Shown: positions 9,277 through 18,817 of the stretch, piece by piece
How positions within the stretch are numbered: position 1 is the stretch's first letter
How the letters are laid out: the number at the start of each line of letters is the position of its first letter
Origin: Hungatella sp.
Lineage (GTDB): Bacteria; Bacillota; Clostridia; Lachnospirales; Lachnospiraceae
Direction of reading: 5' to 3'
NCBI GenBank assembly: GCA_022796015.1
Contig: JAAWHU010000003.1
Span: 1-64,000, forward strand
Length of the DNA stretch: 64,000 nt
The notes under the pieces: generated by a model
Told to the model about the DNA's origin: nothing
The model's database searches: none
The model's input: only the letters and a program-made list of their open reading frames with translations
Translations under genes and position numbers: made by a program

Positions 9277-10323
9277 ATGATGCTGGAATTTTTAGAAACA
9301 GGAAAAGCATTGTATGTGCTGGCAGCTGTGTGTGGTCTGGGCCTGTTCAGCAGACTGGTGGCACGAAGCCTCTACAAAAGATTGGTGAAAGAGACCGACA
9401 ATATGACACTGACGAAAAATCGCTATCTGAGGGATTTGAAACAAAAGGCGGAGAATACATATCGTCTGAATCAGGGGATCAACAACAGCAGAGTGTATCT
9501 GGAAAAGCAGCTGAGCACCTATCGTTTTCTTGGTCTGACTTTAAGCGGCTGGGGAAGTTTCGGAGGACAGATGACCATTCTGTGTTTTCTTCTGGGAGGC
9601 GCCGCGTCATTTGGGGCTTATTGGTATCGGTGCGACAGCTATTACATTGTACTATATGGTTCCGTAGGAATTCTTATGGGGCTTGGAACCATGGCTGCAG
9701 ACTACTGGGCCAATCTTTCGGAGAGAAGACAACAACTGTTAAATGCTCTTCAGGACTATATGGACAACTCCCTTTTTAACCGACTGGTAAGGGAGAATGC
9801 CACCACTATGTCAGAGGAGTCCCGCAAGGAAGGCGGAAAGGCAGCTCCGGTTCAAAGAGATAACATACGCACGTTGGAGAGAAGGGGAGGACGCACGGAG
9901 CGGACGGTGCGGGCCGTGGTGAATTCCTCTGATGCAGCGGAAGAATCCGAGAAGAATATGGATCAGGACTTGGTCGGAAGAGATCTGGAGGAATTAAGCC
10001 AGACGGAGTATGGGAAACAAGGAGGTTCTGGGGAGCGGGGGAAGAAAGACAGAGCAGAGTTCCGCTCTGCCGGTCTTCTGGATTCGGAGGATTCCGGGGA
10101 CCGGGAGCAAAGGCGGGCAGGCAGGGGAGCCAAAAGAAATTCTAACTCCCAGGATGCCAGAGACCAGGAGAGCGGGAGAAGGGACGTGGATTATCTGAAA
10201 AGCAGCCTGGAACAGATTGCCGCCAGCCGGGAGAGAAACCGGACCGAGGGGGACTGGGTAAAAGATCTTTCGCCGGATGAGCTTGAATTGGTGGGGCAGC
10301 TCTTAAGACAGTATTTAAACTGA
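9277..10323 (+). CDS. Membrane protein with a long charged cytoplasmic tail, unknown function
   Basis: I do not recognise this 348-aa protein. It begins with a hydrophobic segment (about 10-30), then a charged linker, then two hydrophobic segments at about 98-115 and 122-143 (YYIVLYGSVGILMGLGTMAA). The remaining 200 residues are strongly hydrophilic, rich in Arg, Glu, Ser and Gly and probably disordered. A short structured end follows (WVKDLSPDELELVGQLLRQYLN). GAAAGGGG precedes the ATG. It lies between mtnN and pgi with its own promoter. The ordered C-terminal helix could be a docking peptide, but that is only an impression. Confidence 0.75.
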   Translation: MMLEFLETGKALYVLAAVCGLGLFSRLVARSLYKRLVKETDNMTLTKNRYLRDLKQKAENTYRLNQGINNSRVYLEKQLSTYRFLGLTLSGWGSFGGQMTILCFLLGGAASFGAYWYRCDSYYIVLYGSVGILMGLGTMAADYWANLSERRQQLLNALQDYMDNSLFNRLVRENATTMSEESRKEGGKAAPVQRDNIRTLERRGGRTERTVRAVVNSSDAAEESEKNMDQDLVGRDLEELSQTEYGKQGGSGERGKKDRAEFRSAGLLDSEDSGDREQRRAGRGAKRNSNSQDARDQESGRRDVDYLKSSLEQIAASRERNRTEGDWVKDLSPDELELVGQLLRQYLN

Positions 10324-10459
10324 AATACGGAATTTAAGTAAATTATATCGCCAATTCCTGGAAAATGTGGTATATTGAAAGTGTTAAATCTGTCAATCAG
10401 GGACAGGTGAAAGAAATACTGGGTATGGTTTTACCAGAGTAGGAAAAGGAGAGAGCACT

Positions 10460-11809
10460 ATGGGAAGAGAAGTAACATTTGATTATTCCAAGACTGCCGG
10501 ATTTATCTCAGCAGAAGAAGTGACCAACTTAAAAGCTGCCGTGATGTGCGCCAAGGAAGCGCTGGTTGCTAAGACAGGGGCGGGGAATGATTTCCTTGGC
10601 TGGATTGATCTTCCGATTCATTATGACAAGGAAGAGTTTGAAAGAATCAAAAAGGCAGCATCCAAGATTCAGAGTGATTCCGATGTCCTTCTGGTGATCG
10701 GTATCGGCGGTTCTTATCTGGGAGCCAGAGCGGCCATAGAGTTTTTGACCCACAGCTTTTATAATATTCTCGACAAAAAAGACAGAAAGACCCCTGAAGT
10801 TTATTTTGTAGGCAACAGCATCAGCAGCAAGTATATTAAGGATCTGCAGGATGTGCTGAAGGGAAAGGATTTTTCCATCAATATTATCTCCAAGTCCGGC
10901 ACCACCACAGAACCGGCCATTGCTTTCAGGGTATTTAAGGAGATGCTTATTGAAAAGTATGGAAGAGAGGAAGCCAACAAGAGGATTTATGCCACTACGG
11001 ATAAGGCCAGAGGGGCGTTGAAGAGTCTGGCTAACCAGGAGGGGTATGAAAGCTTTGTAGTGCCGGATGATGTGGGAGGACGTTTTTCCGTATTGACTGC
11101 AGTAGGCCTTCTTCCCATTGCGGTCAGCGGTGCAGATATTGATGAGCTTATGGCAGGAGCAGCTTACGGAAGAACCAAGGCCCTTGAGACTCCTTACGAG
11201 GAGAACCCGGCTCTGCTCTATGCTGCCATCCGCAATATCCTTCTTAGAAAAGGCAAACAGGTGGAGATCGTAGCCAACTATGAGCCAAGCCTTCACTATG
11301 TGTCCGAGTGGTGGAAGCAGCTCTATGGCGAGAGCGAAGGCAAGGATCAGAAGGGCATCCTTCCGGCAGCCGTGGATCTGACCACAGATCTTCACTCCAT
11401 GGGCCAGTTTATTCAGGATGGCGCAAGAATCATGTTTGAGACGGTTCTTGAGGTTCAGGAATCTCAGGCAGAAGTGGTTCTGAAGGAAGAGGAAGTGGAC
11501 ACCGATGGCATGAATTATCTGGCAGGTAAAACAGTAGACTTTGTCAATAAGAGCGCCATGAACGGCACCATTCTGGCTCACACCGATGGACAGGTTCCGA
11601 ACCTTAAGGTGAATATTCCTGCTCAGGACGCCCACTGCTTAGGCCAGTTGTTCTACTTCTTTGAGTTTGCATGCGGAGTCAGCGGATATCTTCTCGGCGT
11701 GAATCCCTTCAACCAGCCGGGAGTGGAGAGCTACAAGAAGAATATGTTTGCCCTTCTTGGCAAACCAGGATATGAGGCGGAGAGAGAAAAACTCCTTAAG
11801 AGATTGTAA
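10460..11809 (+). CDS. pgi: Glucose-6-phosphate isomerase
   Basis: This 449-aa cytoplasmic enzyme interconverts glucose-6-phosphate and fructose-6-phosphate. It has the short-type bacterial PGI length. Recognisable motifs are the phosphate-binding [16 protein letters not shown] and [17 protein letters not shown], and the C-terminal signature around [32 protein letters not shown] precedes the ATG. It stands alone and is followed by a terminator. It links the glucoside uptake locus upstream and the glucokinase/transketolase genes downstream to central metabolism. Confidence 0.96.
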   Translation: MGREVTFDYSKTAGFISAEEVTNLKAAVMCAKEALVAKTGAGNDFLGWIDLPIHYDKEEFERIKKAASKIQSDSDVLLVIGIGGSYLGARAAIEFLTHSFYNILDKKDRKTPEVYFVGNSISSKYIKDLQDVLKGKDFSINIISKSGTTTEPAIAFRVFKEMLIEKYGREEANKRIYATTDKARGALKSLANQEGYESFVVPDDVGGRFSVLTAVGLLPIAVSGADIDELMAGAAYGRTKALETPYEENPALLYAAIRNILLRKGKQVEIVANYEPSLHYVSEWWKQLYGESEGKDQKGILPAAVDLTTDLHSMGQFIQDGARIMFETVLEVQESQAEVVLKEEEVDTDGMNYLAGKTVDFVNKSAMNGTILAHTDGQVPNLKVNIPAQDAHCLGQLFYFFEFACGVSGYLLGVNPFNQPGVESYKKNMFALLGKPGYEAEREKLLKRL

Positions 11810-11824
11810 AACCAATACAAAAAG

Positions 11825-11864
11825 CAGGCCCCAGGCTGTCGAAAGGCAGAGGGGCCTGTTTTTT
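11825..11864. terminator. Bidirectional terminator after pgi
   Basis: CAGGCCCC (11825-11832) pairs with GGGGCCTG (11851-11858), with TTTTTT after it and AAAAA before it. It can therefore serve both pgi and the convergent small gene. Confidence 0.8.
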
Positions 11865-11873
11865 ATGGCTGAA

Positions 11874-12140
11874 TTACTCTTCAATAACTTGAATCTCCAA
11901 AAAGTCAAATTCTATATGCTCGATAAAATTATCCTGTTTGAACCTGGTTTTTGCATGAATCTGAAAATCCCTAACATTGGCATCCAGCCAAATAGGCTTC
12001 CCCAGATCAAAATGATAACACATCTCATCCAGGGCCTGAAATACCATTTGAGTACGGCTTAAGCTGTAGTCGCCTATGGCGATGGTAGTATCATCCAGGA
12101 GCCTATTATTCCTCATCAATTTCCCCCACATACGAAACAT
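11874..12140 (-). CDS. Conserved small protein of unknown function
   Basis: I do not recognise a named family for this 88-aa protein. It has no signal or membrane segment and is mixed in charge, with an N-terminal half reading MWGKLMRNNRLLDDTTIAIG and an acidic C-terminus. AAGGAGG lies 7 bases before the ATG on the minus strand, which makes it a genuine gene rather than a shadow. It ends next to the bidirectional terminator. It looks like a compact globular cytoplasmic protein. No function is offered. Confidence 0.7.
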   Translation of the reverse strand: MFRMWGKLMRNNRLLDDTTIAIGDYSLSRTQMVFQALDEMCYHFDLGKPIWLDANVRDFQIHAKTRFKQDNFIEHIEFDFLEIQVIEE

Positions 12141-12210
12141 AACCCTGCCTCCTTAAAAGAAGATTGTTGACTTTAAGTATATCCAATCCGGGGGAGAATG
12201 TAAAGGGCAG

Positions 12211-12239
12211 TTGTAAACACGAGCGTTAAGAGGTATAAT
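12211..12239 (+). promoter_or_regulatory. Promoter of the structured leader and coiled-coil protein gene
   Basis: TTGTAA (12211-12216), a 17-base spacer and TATAAT (12234-12239) place the expected start site around 12246, at the first bases of the folded leader. The leader is therefore transcribed almost exactly from its closing stem. Confidence 0.7.
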
Positions 12240-12242
12240 ATA

Positions 12243-12391
12243 CTGTGAAAGTCCCTGCCGGCAGCCAAGAGTCGGTCATGAATCCATGAAGCGACACTTG
12301 GATATTGGCAGGGCAAGCCGGTATGAGCAAGGAGACCGACAGGCCGGATTGCGAATACAGGCGTGGATTGCATAGCAATCAGCTTTCACAG
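12243..12391 (+). ncRNA. Structured 5' leader RNA, family not recognised
   Basis: A 149-base element closes on itself. P1 is CTGTGAAAG (12243-12251) with CTTTCACAG (12383-12391), a perfect 9 bp. P2 is CCCTGCC (12253-12259) with GGCAGGG (12307-12313). Inside P2 is a nested arm: CCAAG/CTTGG (12265/12297), GTCG/CGAC (12271/12292) and TCATG/CATGA (12276/12285) around a four-base loop. A weaker arm pairs GCCGGT (12317) with ACCGAC (12335). GATTGC occurs twice (12347, 12366), and both copies can pair with GCAATC (12375-12380). The 3' strand of P1 abuts a ribosome site. This looks like a cis-regulatory RNA or riboswitch. Parts faintly recall a B12 box and group II intron domain I, but neither fits as a whole. 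Confidence 0.6.
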
Positions 12392-12401
12392 GAGGGAAGC
12401 A

Positions 12402-12443
12402 ATGTGCCAAGGAGGAGACATGAATGGTGCAGGCCATTACTGA
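12402..12443 (+). CDS. Possible 13-codon leader peptide overlapping the next gene
   Basis: ATG 12402 is preceded by AGGAGGGAAGC at a good distance and encodes MCQGGDMNGAGHY, then TGA. It runs through the ribosome site of the main gene and ends 20 bases inside it, in another frame. The ribosome site touches the closing stem of the leader RNA. It could couple translation to RNA folding, or the AGGAGGG may simply be a spare site. Confidence 0.35.
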   Translation: MCQGGDMNGAGHY

Positions 12444-13515
12444 TTACGGAACATTTTTAATGGAAGCCAAAAAGGCGGTAACGGATTTGAATGAGATGCA
12501 GCAGAGAGAGGGCGCCTTGTCACAGCAGCTAAGGCAGAGCCGAAAGCAGCTGGAGACAGAGGAAAAGGCAGTGACAGACCACATTGCCCAGTCCATAAAA
12601 AGGCGGGCCGGCGATATTGCATCCAGCTATGACAAGGAACTGAGCAAAGGCCAGGAGCAGTTGAGAAAGGCGAAAGCCCGTCGGGAGAAAGCCAAAAGCC
12701 AGGGAATCCGAGAGCGGATTGGGGAAGAGACGGCCCCTCTTCGGGAGGAGAACCGGAAGCTGCAGCTTCAGATAAAGACCATGTTTCAGCAGAATCATGT
12801 GCCGGCATATTGCAGAAGCGGCGGATATTACCGGCTCTTTGCGCCAAGACGGCTGGGAGAATTCGCTACACTGCTGGCCGCCCTTTTGATCTGCTTTCTT
12901 GTGATTCCATATGGGAGTTATCTTTTGATACCAGAGAGGAAGCATCTGTATCTGGTTCTTATCTATTTTGTATGTATTGTGGTGTTTGGAGGCCTTTATG
13001 TGATGGTGGGCAACCGGACCAAGGACCGGTATGGAGTTACCATAAAGGAGGGCCGGCAGATACGGGATCAGATTCATGCCAATGAGAAGAAGATTAGAAG
13101 AATTACACGGGACATTAAGAGAGATAAGAACGAGTCTATCTACAATCTGCAGAAGCATGATGATGAGATTGCCAGGATTGAACAGATGATGTCCGAGACG
13201 GCTGCCAAGAAGAAGGAGGCCCTGAATACCTTTGAGACCGTGACAAAGAATATTATTGCCGACGAGATCGCAGCCAGCAATAAAGAGAAGCTGGAGCTTC
13301 TCAGAGAGACCTGCGACTTTGAAGAGAGGGAGTTAAAAGGCCTGAGGGAAGAGTTGAAAAGCAAAAGTCTGTTTATTACCGACAATTACGGCGTCTATTT
13401 AGAAAAGGAATTTCTCCAGCCTCAGCGCCTGGATGCCCTCCTTGATCTGATCAACAGCAAAACCGTGTCTAACCTGACAGAAGCTATGGACGAATATAAA
13501 AAACAGCACGCATAA
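12424..13515 (+). CDS. Coiled-coil membrane protein of unknown function
   Basis: This 363-aa protein has two long charged coiled-coil regions (about 10-125 and 205-320) flanking a central pair of hydrophobic segments at about 140-165 (LGEFATLLAALLICFLVIPY) and 175-195 (YLVLIYFVCIVVFGGLYVMV). Both soluble parts would lie on the same side, presumably the cytoplasm. GGAGGAGAC lies just before the ATG. It is the first gene after the structured leader, so its expression is probably controlled by that RNA. The architecture suggests a membrane-anchored scaffold or a sensor of membrane state. I recognise no family. Confidence 0.75.
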   Translation: MVQAITDYGTFLMEAKKAVTDLNEMQQREGALSQQLRQSRKQLETEEKAVTDHIAQSIKRRAGDIASSYDKELSKGQEQLRKAKARREKAKSQGIRERIGEETAPLREENRKLQLQIKTMFQQNHVPAYCRSGGYYRLFAPRRLGEFATLLAALLICFLVIPYGSYLLIPERKHLYLVLIYFVCIVVFGGLYVMVGNRTKDRYGVTIKEGRQIRDQIHANEKKIRRITRDIKRDKNESIYNLQKHDDEIARIEQMMSETAAKKKEALNTFETVTKNIIADEIAASNKEKLELLRETCDFEERELKGLREELKSKSLFITDNYGVYLEKEFLQPQRLDALLDLINSKTVSNLTEAMDEYKKQHA

Positions 13516-13572
13516 TCAGAGACAACCTGGTCTATAATAAGACTAAGAATAACAAACCAGGTGAGGCATCAG

Positions 13573-14172
13573 ATGAGCATGTGGAAACGAATGGCTCCCT
13601 TGAGACAAAGGGAGCTTTACTATTATGACACCAATCAGCAATTCGAGACGGCGGAACTGGCCGCCAGGCTGTATATGATGATCAAGGAGGAGCTTGAGAA
13701 GCAGGGAAAAGAGAAGGTTCTTCTGCTGTGTATCGGTACGGACCGTTCCACAGGCGACAGCCTGGGACCCTTGATCGGATACCAGCTGAGAAACCGGGAT
13801 CTGAAGCATATCCAGGTGCTGGGAACCCTCAACAGGCCTGTACATGCCATGAATCTGGAGGATACCTTGTACCTGGTGGAACAGTACTATGACGACCATG
13901 TGGTGATTGCAGTGGATGCCTCTGTGGGCATGAACGATCATATCGGCTGTATTACCCTGGGAAGAGGAGCCTTAAAGCCGGGCCTGGGAGTCAGCAAGGA
14001 ACTGGGGTCTGTAGGAGATTTGTTTATCACAGGCATTGTCAGCGGATGCGGAAGCTACGATCCGATTATGCTCCAGAGCATCCGTCTCAGTGTGGTAATG
14101 CGGATGGCGGAATGTATCAGTGAAAGTGTGTGTCTTGTCGAAAAATTATGGGAATCCATGGCCCTGGTTTGA
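13573..14172 (+). CDS. yyaC: Sporulation protein YyaC family (GPR-like fold)
   Basis: This 199-aa protein belongs to the YyaC family, related in fold to the germination protease GPR and found in endospore formers. The N-terminal half carries the signature LLCIGTDRSTGDSLGPLIG, followed by HVVIAVDASVG and GSVGDLFITGIVSG, which correspond to the protease-like core. I prefer ATG 13573 because AGGTGAGG lies 7 bases before it; the GTG at 13561 falls inside that site. It follows the coiled-coil gene by 57 bases and precedes a LysM protein, so a sporulation or envelope role for the cluster is plausible. Confidence 0.85.
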   Translation: MSMWKRMAPLRQRELYYYDTNQQFETAELAARLYMMIKEELEKQGKEKVLLLCIGTDRSTGDSLGPLIGYQLRNRDLKHIQVLGTLNRPVHAMNLEDTLYLVEQYYDDHVVIAVDASVGMNDHIGCITLGRGALKPGLGVSKELGSVGDLFITGIVSGCGSYDPIMLQSIRLSVVMRMAECISESVCLVEKLWESMALV

Positions 14173-14240
14173 CAAGTTTCGCAGGAAAATCATGCTATGA
14201 TTCGTCTTAACGGAAAGAAGAATGATAGTGGGGTGAGCCT

Positions 14241-15473
14241 ATGGGAGAATTATATAATCCATTTCCGAAGCTGCCGAAAAATATCAGGCAGATTGGAGAA
14301 CGAGATCAGTCCGTCAGATTGTATCTGGAGGACTATGTAAATACTTATCTGAAACGCCTTTATCCCAGGGGAGGACAAGACTTAAGAGTCGGAGTCCTGC
14401 TGGGCAATGTGGAGGAGCACGATGGGACACCGTACCTTTTTGTGGACGGCGCCATGGAGATGGAGGAAGTAACAGAAAACGGAGAAAAGGTGGCGTTTAA
14501 TGAGTCTGCCTGGAAAAAAACATATCAGAGCATGGAGCAGATGTTTCCCAAACGGGTGATTATGGGATGGTTTCTCTGCGGGGCGCCGGGCAGTACCCTA
14601 AGCCCATTGAATTACTGGAAACAGCATGGACAATATTTTGCAGGGAAGAACCAGCTCATGTATCTGAATTCCGGCCTGGAGGGAGAAGAAGCCATATATG
14701 TAACATCGGAAGATGGATTCTATAAACTGCGTGGATACAGTATTTATTATGAGCGGAATCAGATGATGCAGGACTATATGATCTTAAGAAAGGATGCCCG
14801 GAGAGTGGAGTCAGGAACAGGAGACACGGTGATTCGGGATTTCCGCCAGAGGATGGAGGATAACCGGGTTCAGGCAGTGTCCAGACGGGGGACCATAAGG
14901 GTGCTGGGCAGTCTCTGCAGCGCTCTTTCTATTGTGGTGCTTGCCGGAGGAGTGGTTATGTTCAATAATTATGAGAAGATGAAGGAGATGGAATCGGTGA
15001 TTACATCGGCCCTTCCTGCAGCTTCCCCAAAGGGCGGACCAAAGAGCGGACAAGCAGGTACATCCGGAACTCAGCCGTACCAGGATAGCCTGGAGGAAGA
15101 AGAACTTTTGGTGGAAGAAGCCCAGGGACAAGTCTTTCCCACCATAGGAACAGAAACCATGTCTCCTACATATCCGGCAGAATCTTTGGGCGGCGTAGAG
15201 TCAAAGGCTCCGGTAGAACCGGCTCCTACGGAGGCACCCGGACAGGAGGAGGCGCCTTCCCAGGAGACTTCTCCGGCTGTCTCTACCGCCCAGACAGAGT
15301 CGGCTGCCTCAGCAAGTGCCCCTACGACTTATCGGGTGCAGGATGGGGAGACACTTTACAGTATTTGTCTGAAATTTTATCATAATTTAAACAGAATCGA
15401 CGAGATATGCCAGCTGAATAATCTGGAAAGCCAAGACAAGATCATATCCGGCCAGAATTTGATTCTTCCGTAA
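14241..15473 (+). CDS. LysM-domain membrane protein with an N-terminal MPN/JAB-like domain
   Basis: This 410-aa protein has an N-terminal globular region (about 25-190) whose pattern (RVGVLLGNVEEHDGTPYLFV, then MGWFLCGAPGSTLSPLNYW) resembles an MPN/JAB fold without the metal-binding His motif. One membrane segment follows at about 225-243 (LCSALSIVVLAGGVVMF), then a Ser/Pro/Glu-rich linker and a C-terminal LysM (about 362-410, TYRVQDGETLYSICLKFY). LysM binds peptidoglycan, so the N-terminal part should be cytoplasmic and the C-terminus external. GTGAGCC lies before the ATG. It may connect the envelope to a cytoplasmic partner. The fold assignment is by eye. Confidence 0.7.
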   Translation: MGELYNPFPKLPKNIRQIGERDQSVRLYLEDYVNTYLKRLYPRGGQDLRVGVLLGNVEEHDGTPYLFVDGAMEMEEVTENGEKVAFNESAWKKTYQSMEQMFPKRVIMGWFLCGAPGSTLSPLNYWKQHGQYFAGKNQLMYLNSGLEGEEAIYVTSEDGFYKLRGYSIYYERNQMMQDYMILRKDARRVESGTGDTVIRDFRQRMEDNRVQAVSRRGTIRVLGSLCSALSIVVLAGGVVMFNNYEKMKEMESVITSALPAASPKGGPKSGQAGTSGTQPYQDSLEEEELLVEEAQGQVFPTIGTETMSPTYPAESLGGVESKAPVEPAPTEAPGQEEAPSQETSPAVSTAQTESAASASAPTTYRVQDGETLYSICLKFYHNLNRIDEICQLNNLESQDKIISGQNLILP

Positions 15474-15528
15474 ATCAGAGGAGTGTGGTATACTGTCCAT
15501 GTAACATTACCAATCGGGAGAACCAAAG

Positions 15529-16800
15529 ATGAGCGACCCAAGTTCCATGAGCAGAGAATCTAAAAAAAATCAGCTGCGCAGCCGTATGATTACCAACAGT
15601 ATGCCGCCTAAGACCTCCCAGGAAGACAGTGAAGAGATTGTAAAGCAGGCCCGGCGCAGAGTGCGCCGCCGCCATGTCTTTATGTTTCTGTTCATTCTCA
15701 TCCTGATTACCATAGGGTCTATTACCTACTACTGGTATCAGCGCAGTTACCAATATAAAGAGAGTACCATTGGCTGGGAGCGTCAGTTTGAGAGAGACGA
15801 GATCGGATTTGTGGACTACAGACCCTTTGGGGAGAATCTGTTAAGATACAGCAAAGACGGCGCCTCCTATATTGATGCTAATGGAAAAGACATATGGATT
15901 CAGCCATACGAGATGCGGTCTCCCATAACAGCTGTCAGCGGCGACTATGCCGCCATAGCCGATCAGCAGGGTAATCACATCTATATTTTTGACAAAACCG
16001 GCCTTTTAGGCACTGCCACCACAGTGCTTCCTGTGATTAAGATTACCATCTCATCAAAAGGACTGGTAGCCGCCATTTTGGAAGGCCAGACCACAAGCCA
16101 TATTTATTATTACACCAAGGATGGATCCGAGCTGCGTATTTTTATTACCGGATACCTGAACGGTGAGATCGGCTATCCCCTGGACATCAGCCTGTCCCCG
16201 GACGGCAGTATGCTTATGGGGTCTTTCACGTATCTCCAGGGAGGAGAGGTGAAAAACAGAGTGGCCTTTTACAATTTTTCAGAGGTGGGAAAGAATGCCC
16301 CTGACCGTTTTGTGGGCGGCTTCCATGAGATGTATAACAACAGTATGATACCGAAGGTATGCTATCTGGATAACACATATTCCGTGGCTTTTGCAGACAG
16401 CAGCATTTCCTTTTACAGCTCCATTGACGTGATGTCGCCGGCGCTTATAAAGCAGGTGCCGGTGGAGGAGGAAATAAAAACCATTTTTTATGACAGCAAA
16501 TATGCAGGGATTATCGTAAAATCCGTATCCGGTGAGAATGATTATCGCATGGATCTGTATTCCGCAGAGGGGAACCATATATTCAGCCGGGAGTTCAGCT
16601 TTGAGTATAAGCGGGTGGATATTGACGGCGATAATATCTTTTTGTATAATGAAGATTCATGCAGGATCTATAACTGCTTTGGCAACTTAAAATACGAAGG
16701 TTCCTTTGACTTTCCGGTGTCCAGACTGTGCAGTGGTCATCTCCCCAATCAGATCATTGCTGCGGGGGCCCAGGCAGTCAAAGAGATTAAATTACATTAG
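15529..16800 (+). CDS. DUF5711-like membrane-anchored beta-propeller protein
   Basis: This 423-aa protein has a basic cytoplasmic N-terminus, one membrane segment at about 50-70 ([20 protein letters not shown]) and a large external domain. That domain has repeated blade-like strands ([48 protein letters not shown]), as expected for a WD/PQQ-like propeller. It fits DUF5711 proteins of Clostridia, whose role is unknown. It follows the LysM protein by 55 bases, and transketolase begins 11 bases after its stop, so these genes are probably read together. Confidence 0.7.
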   Translation: MSDPSSMSRESKKNQLRSRMITNSMPPKTSQEDSEEIVKQARRRVRRRHVFMFLFILILITIGSITYYWYQRSYQYKESTIGWERQFERDEIGFVDYRPFGENLLRYSKDGASYIDANGKDIWIQPYEMRSPITAVSGDYAAIADQQGNHIYIFDKTGLLGTATTVLPVIKITISSKGLVAAILEGQTTSHIYYYTKDGSELRIFITGYLNGEIGYPLDISLSPDGSMLMGSFTYLQGGEVKNRVAFYNFSEVGKNAPDRFVGGFHEMYNNSMIPKVCYLDNTYSVAFADSSISFYSSIDVMSPALIKQVPVEEEIKTIFYDSKYAGIIVKSVSGENDYRMDLYSAEGNHIFSREFSFEYKRVDIDGDNIFLYNEDSCRIYNCFGNLKYEGSFDFPVSRLCSGHLPNQIIAAGAQAVKEIKLH

Positions 16801-16811
16801 GAGGCTTACCA

Positions 16812-18797
16812 ATGAACAAAATTGATGCCCTGTCAGTCGACACCATTCGGATGCTGTCTGCCGATGCCGTCCAGAAGGCTAAGTCCGGTCATCCCGGACT
16901 TCCCTTGGGAGCTGCCCCCATGGCATACGAGCTGTGGGCAAAGTACATGAACCACAATCCGGCGGATCCTCTCTGGCCCAACCGGGACAGGTTTATCCTT
17001 TCCGGAGGCCATGGCTCCATGCTTTTGTACTCTCTTCTTCATCTCTTCGGATATGGGGATTTGTCTCTGGAGGATGTGAAGAATTTCCGCCAGTTAGGCT
17101 CCAAGACGCCGGGACACCCGGAATACGGTCATACCGTAGGAGTGGAAGCCACCACCGGCCCTCTTGGGGCAGGTATGGCCATGGCAGTGGGTATGGCTAT
17201 GGCAGAGGCTCATCTGGCAGCAGTGTTTAATAAAGAAGATTTCGCAGTGGTGGATCACTATACTTATGTGCTTGGCGGAGATGGATGTATGATGGAAGGA
17301 ATTTCTTCCGAAGCATTCTCACTGGCAGGCACATTGGGCTTGTCAAAGCTTATTGTGCTCTATGATTCCAATAAGATTTCCATCGAGGGAAGTACAGACC
17401 TTGCCTTCCGGGAGAATGTGGAAAAGCGGATGGAGGCCTTTGGATTCCAGACGATTATGGTGGAGGATGGCAATGACTTAGATGCCATAGGCGCTGCCAT
17501 CGAGAAAGCCAAGGAGGATACAAAGAGACCTTCCTTTATCACCATAAAGACAGAGATCGGTTATGGATGTCCGGCAAAACAGGGTAAGTCCAGCGCCCAC
17601 GGAGAGCCCTTGGGTGAGGACAATGTACTGGCCTTAAAGGAGAACCTTAAGTGGCCGTCAAGGGAGTCTTTCTATGTACCTGGGGAGGTCTATGACCACT
17701 TTAGGGAATTGTCGCAGGAAAAGGCGGAGACAGAGGCTGCATGGAATGTAATGTTTGCGGCATACTGCCAGGAGTATCCTGATATGGAGGAGTTTTGGAA
17801 TCAGTACCATGACAAGGAGCTGGGAAAGCAGTTTGAACAGGATGAGAATTTCTGGGCCAAAAGCAGCAAGGCAGAGGCCACCAGAAGCCTGTCTGGAAAG
17901 ATTTTGAATTATATGGCCGGGAAGATGCCTAATTTGTTCGGCGGCTCCGCAGACTTGGCGCCCTCCAATAAGACCAATATGGCAGGCCGCGGAGATTATT
18001 CTAAAGAGACCCCTGAGGGCTGCAACATTCATTTCGGTGTGCGGGAGCAGGCTATGGCGGCAATAGGCAACGGCATTGCCCTCCACGGCGGTCTCCAGGC
18101 CTATGTGTCTACCTTCTTTGTATTCAGCGATTATATGAAACCCATGGCCAGGCTTTCGGCTCTGATGAATCTGCCCCTTACCTATGTACTGACTCATGAC
18201 AGCATCGGTGTGGGGGAGGATGGACCTACTCACGAACCGGTGGAGCAGCTGGCCATGCTGAGATCCATTCCCAATTTCCATGTGTTCCGTCCCTGTGATT
18301 CCACGGAGACCGCGGCCGCATGGTACAGCGCCGTGACTTCCCGGCACACGCCTACAGCCCTTGTTCTGAGCCGTCAGAACCTGCCTGCTGTGGAGGGAAC
18401 CACAAAGGAAGCCTTGAAAGGAGGCTATGTCCTGTCAGATTGTCAGGGAACTCCGGAGGCGATTCTCATAGCCAGCGGCTCTGAAGTGGAGCTTGCTTTG
18501 AAGGCCAAGGAAGCCTTAGAAGCAGAGGGAAGGAAGATTCGGGTGGTATCCATGCCCTGTATGGAATTGTTCCAGGAGCAGCCGGCCTCCTACAGAGAGT
18601 CCGTGCTGCCGAAAGCCGTGACAAAAAGGGTGTCTGTTGAGGCAGGTTCAGACTTCGGATGGGGCAGGTATGTGGGCCTGGATGGAGCCTGTGTGGCCAT
18701 GGAAGGGTTCGGAGCCAGCGGCCCGGCAGGCCAGCTCTTTGAGCATTTCGGATTCACGGCAGACCATGTGGCGGAAGTCGTGAGGGGCTTATTATAA
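16812..18797 (+). CDS. tkt: Transketolase
   Basis: This 661-aa thiamine-diphosphate enzyme moves two-carbon units between sugar phosphates in the non-oxidative pentose phosphate pathway. The N-terminus has [18 protein letters not shown], and the ThDP/Mg site is [13 protein letters not shown]...NKIS. The central part carries [15 protein letters not shown] with the catalytic Glu, and the sugar phosphate region is [20 protein letters not shown]. Full length, single chain. TTAGGAGG precedes the ATG. It is followed by a ROK glucokinase, 20 bases away, in the same direction. Confidence 0.96.
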   Translation: MNKIDALSVDTIRMLSADAVQKAKSGHPGLPLGAAPMAYELWAKYMNHNPADPLWPNRDRFILSGGHGSMLLYSLLHLFGYGDLSLEDVKNFRQLGSKTPGHPEYGHTVGVEATTGPLGAGMAMAVGMAMAEAHLAAVFNKEDFAVVDHYTYVLGGDGCMMEGISSEAFSLAGTLGLSKLIVLYDSNKISIEGSTDLAFRENVEKRMEAFGFQTIMVEDGNDLDAIGAAIEKAKEDTKRPSFITIKTEIGYGCPAKQGKSSAHGEPLGEDNVLALKENLKWPSRESFYVPGEVYDHFRELSQEKAETEAAWNVMFAAYCQEYPDMEEFWNQYHDKELGKQFEQDENFWAKSSKAEATRSLSGKILNYMAGKMPNLFGGSADLAPSNKTNMAGRGDYSKETPEGCNIHFGVREQAMAAIGNGIALHGGLQAYVSTFFVFSDYMKPMARLSALMNLPLTYVLTHDSIGVGEDGPTHEPVEQLAMLRSIPNFHVFRPCDSTETAAAWYSAVTSRHTPTALVLSRQNLPAVEGTTKEALKGGYVLSDCQGTPEAILIASGSEVELALKAKEALEAEGRKIRVVSMPCMELFQEQPASYRESVLPKAVTKRVSVEAGSDFGWGRYVGLDGACVAMEGFGASGPAGQLFEHFGFTADHVAEVVRGLL

Positions 18798-18817
18798 CAA
18801 AGGAGAGGAGATACAAA

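Noticed and set aside
10529..11635. Long minus-strand ORF (368 codons) opposite pgi
   Set aside because: It is a shadow of pgi codon structure; no ribosome site, no recognisable family, and pgi is intact and conserved.
12243..12391. Cobalamin riboswitch or group II intron
   Set aside because: A GGAGACCG segment recalls the B12 box, and GTGAAAGTCC recalls intron domain I. The remaining conserved core, domain V and any reverse transcriptase are missing.
14169..14201. Promoter TTGACA ... TATGAT before the LysM gene
   Set aside because: The spacer is 21 bases, too long for sigma-A. It might be an extended -10 promoter, but I cannot support it.
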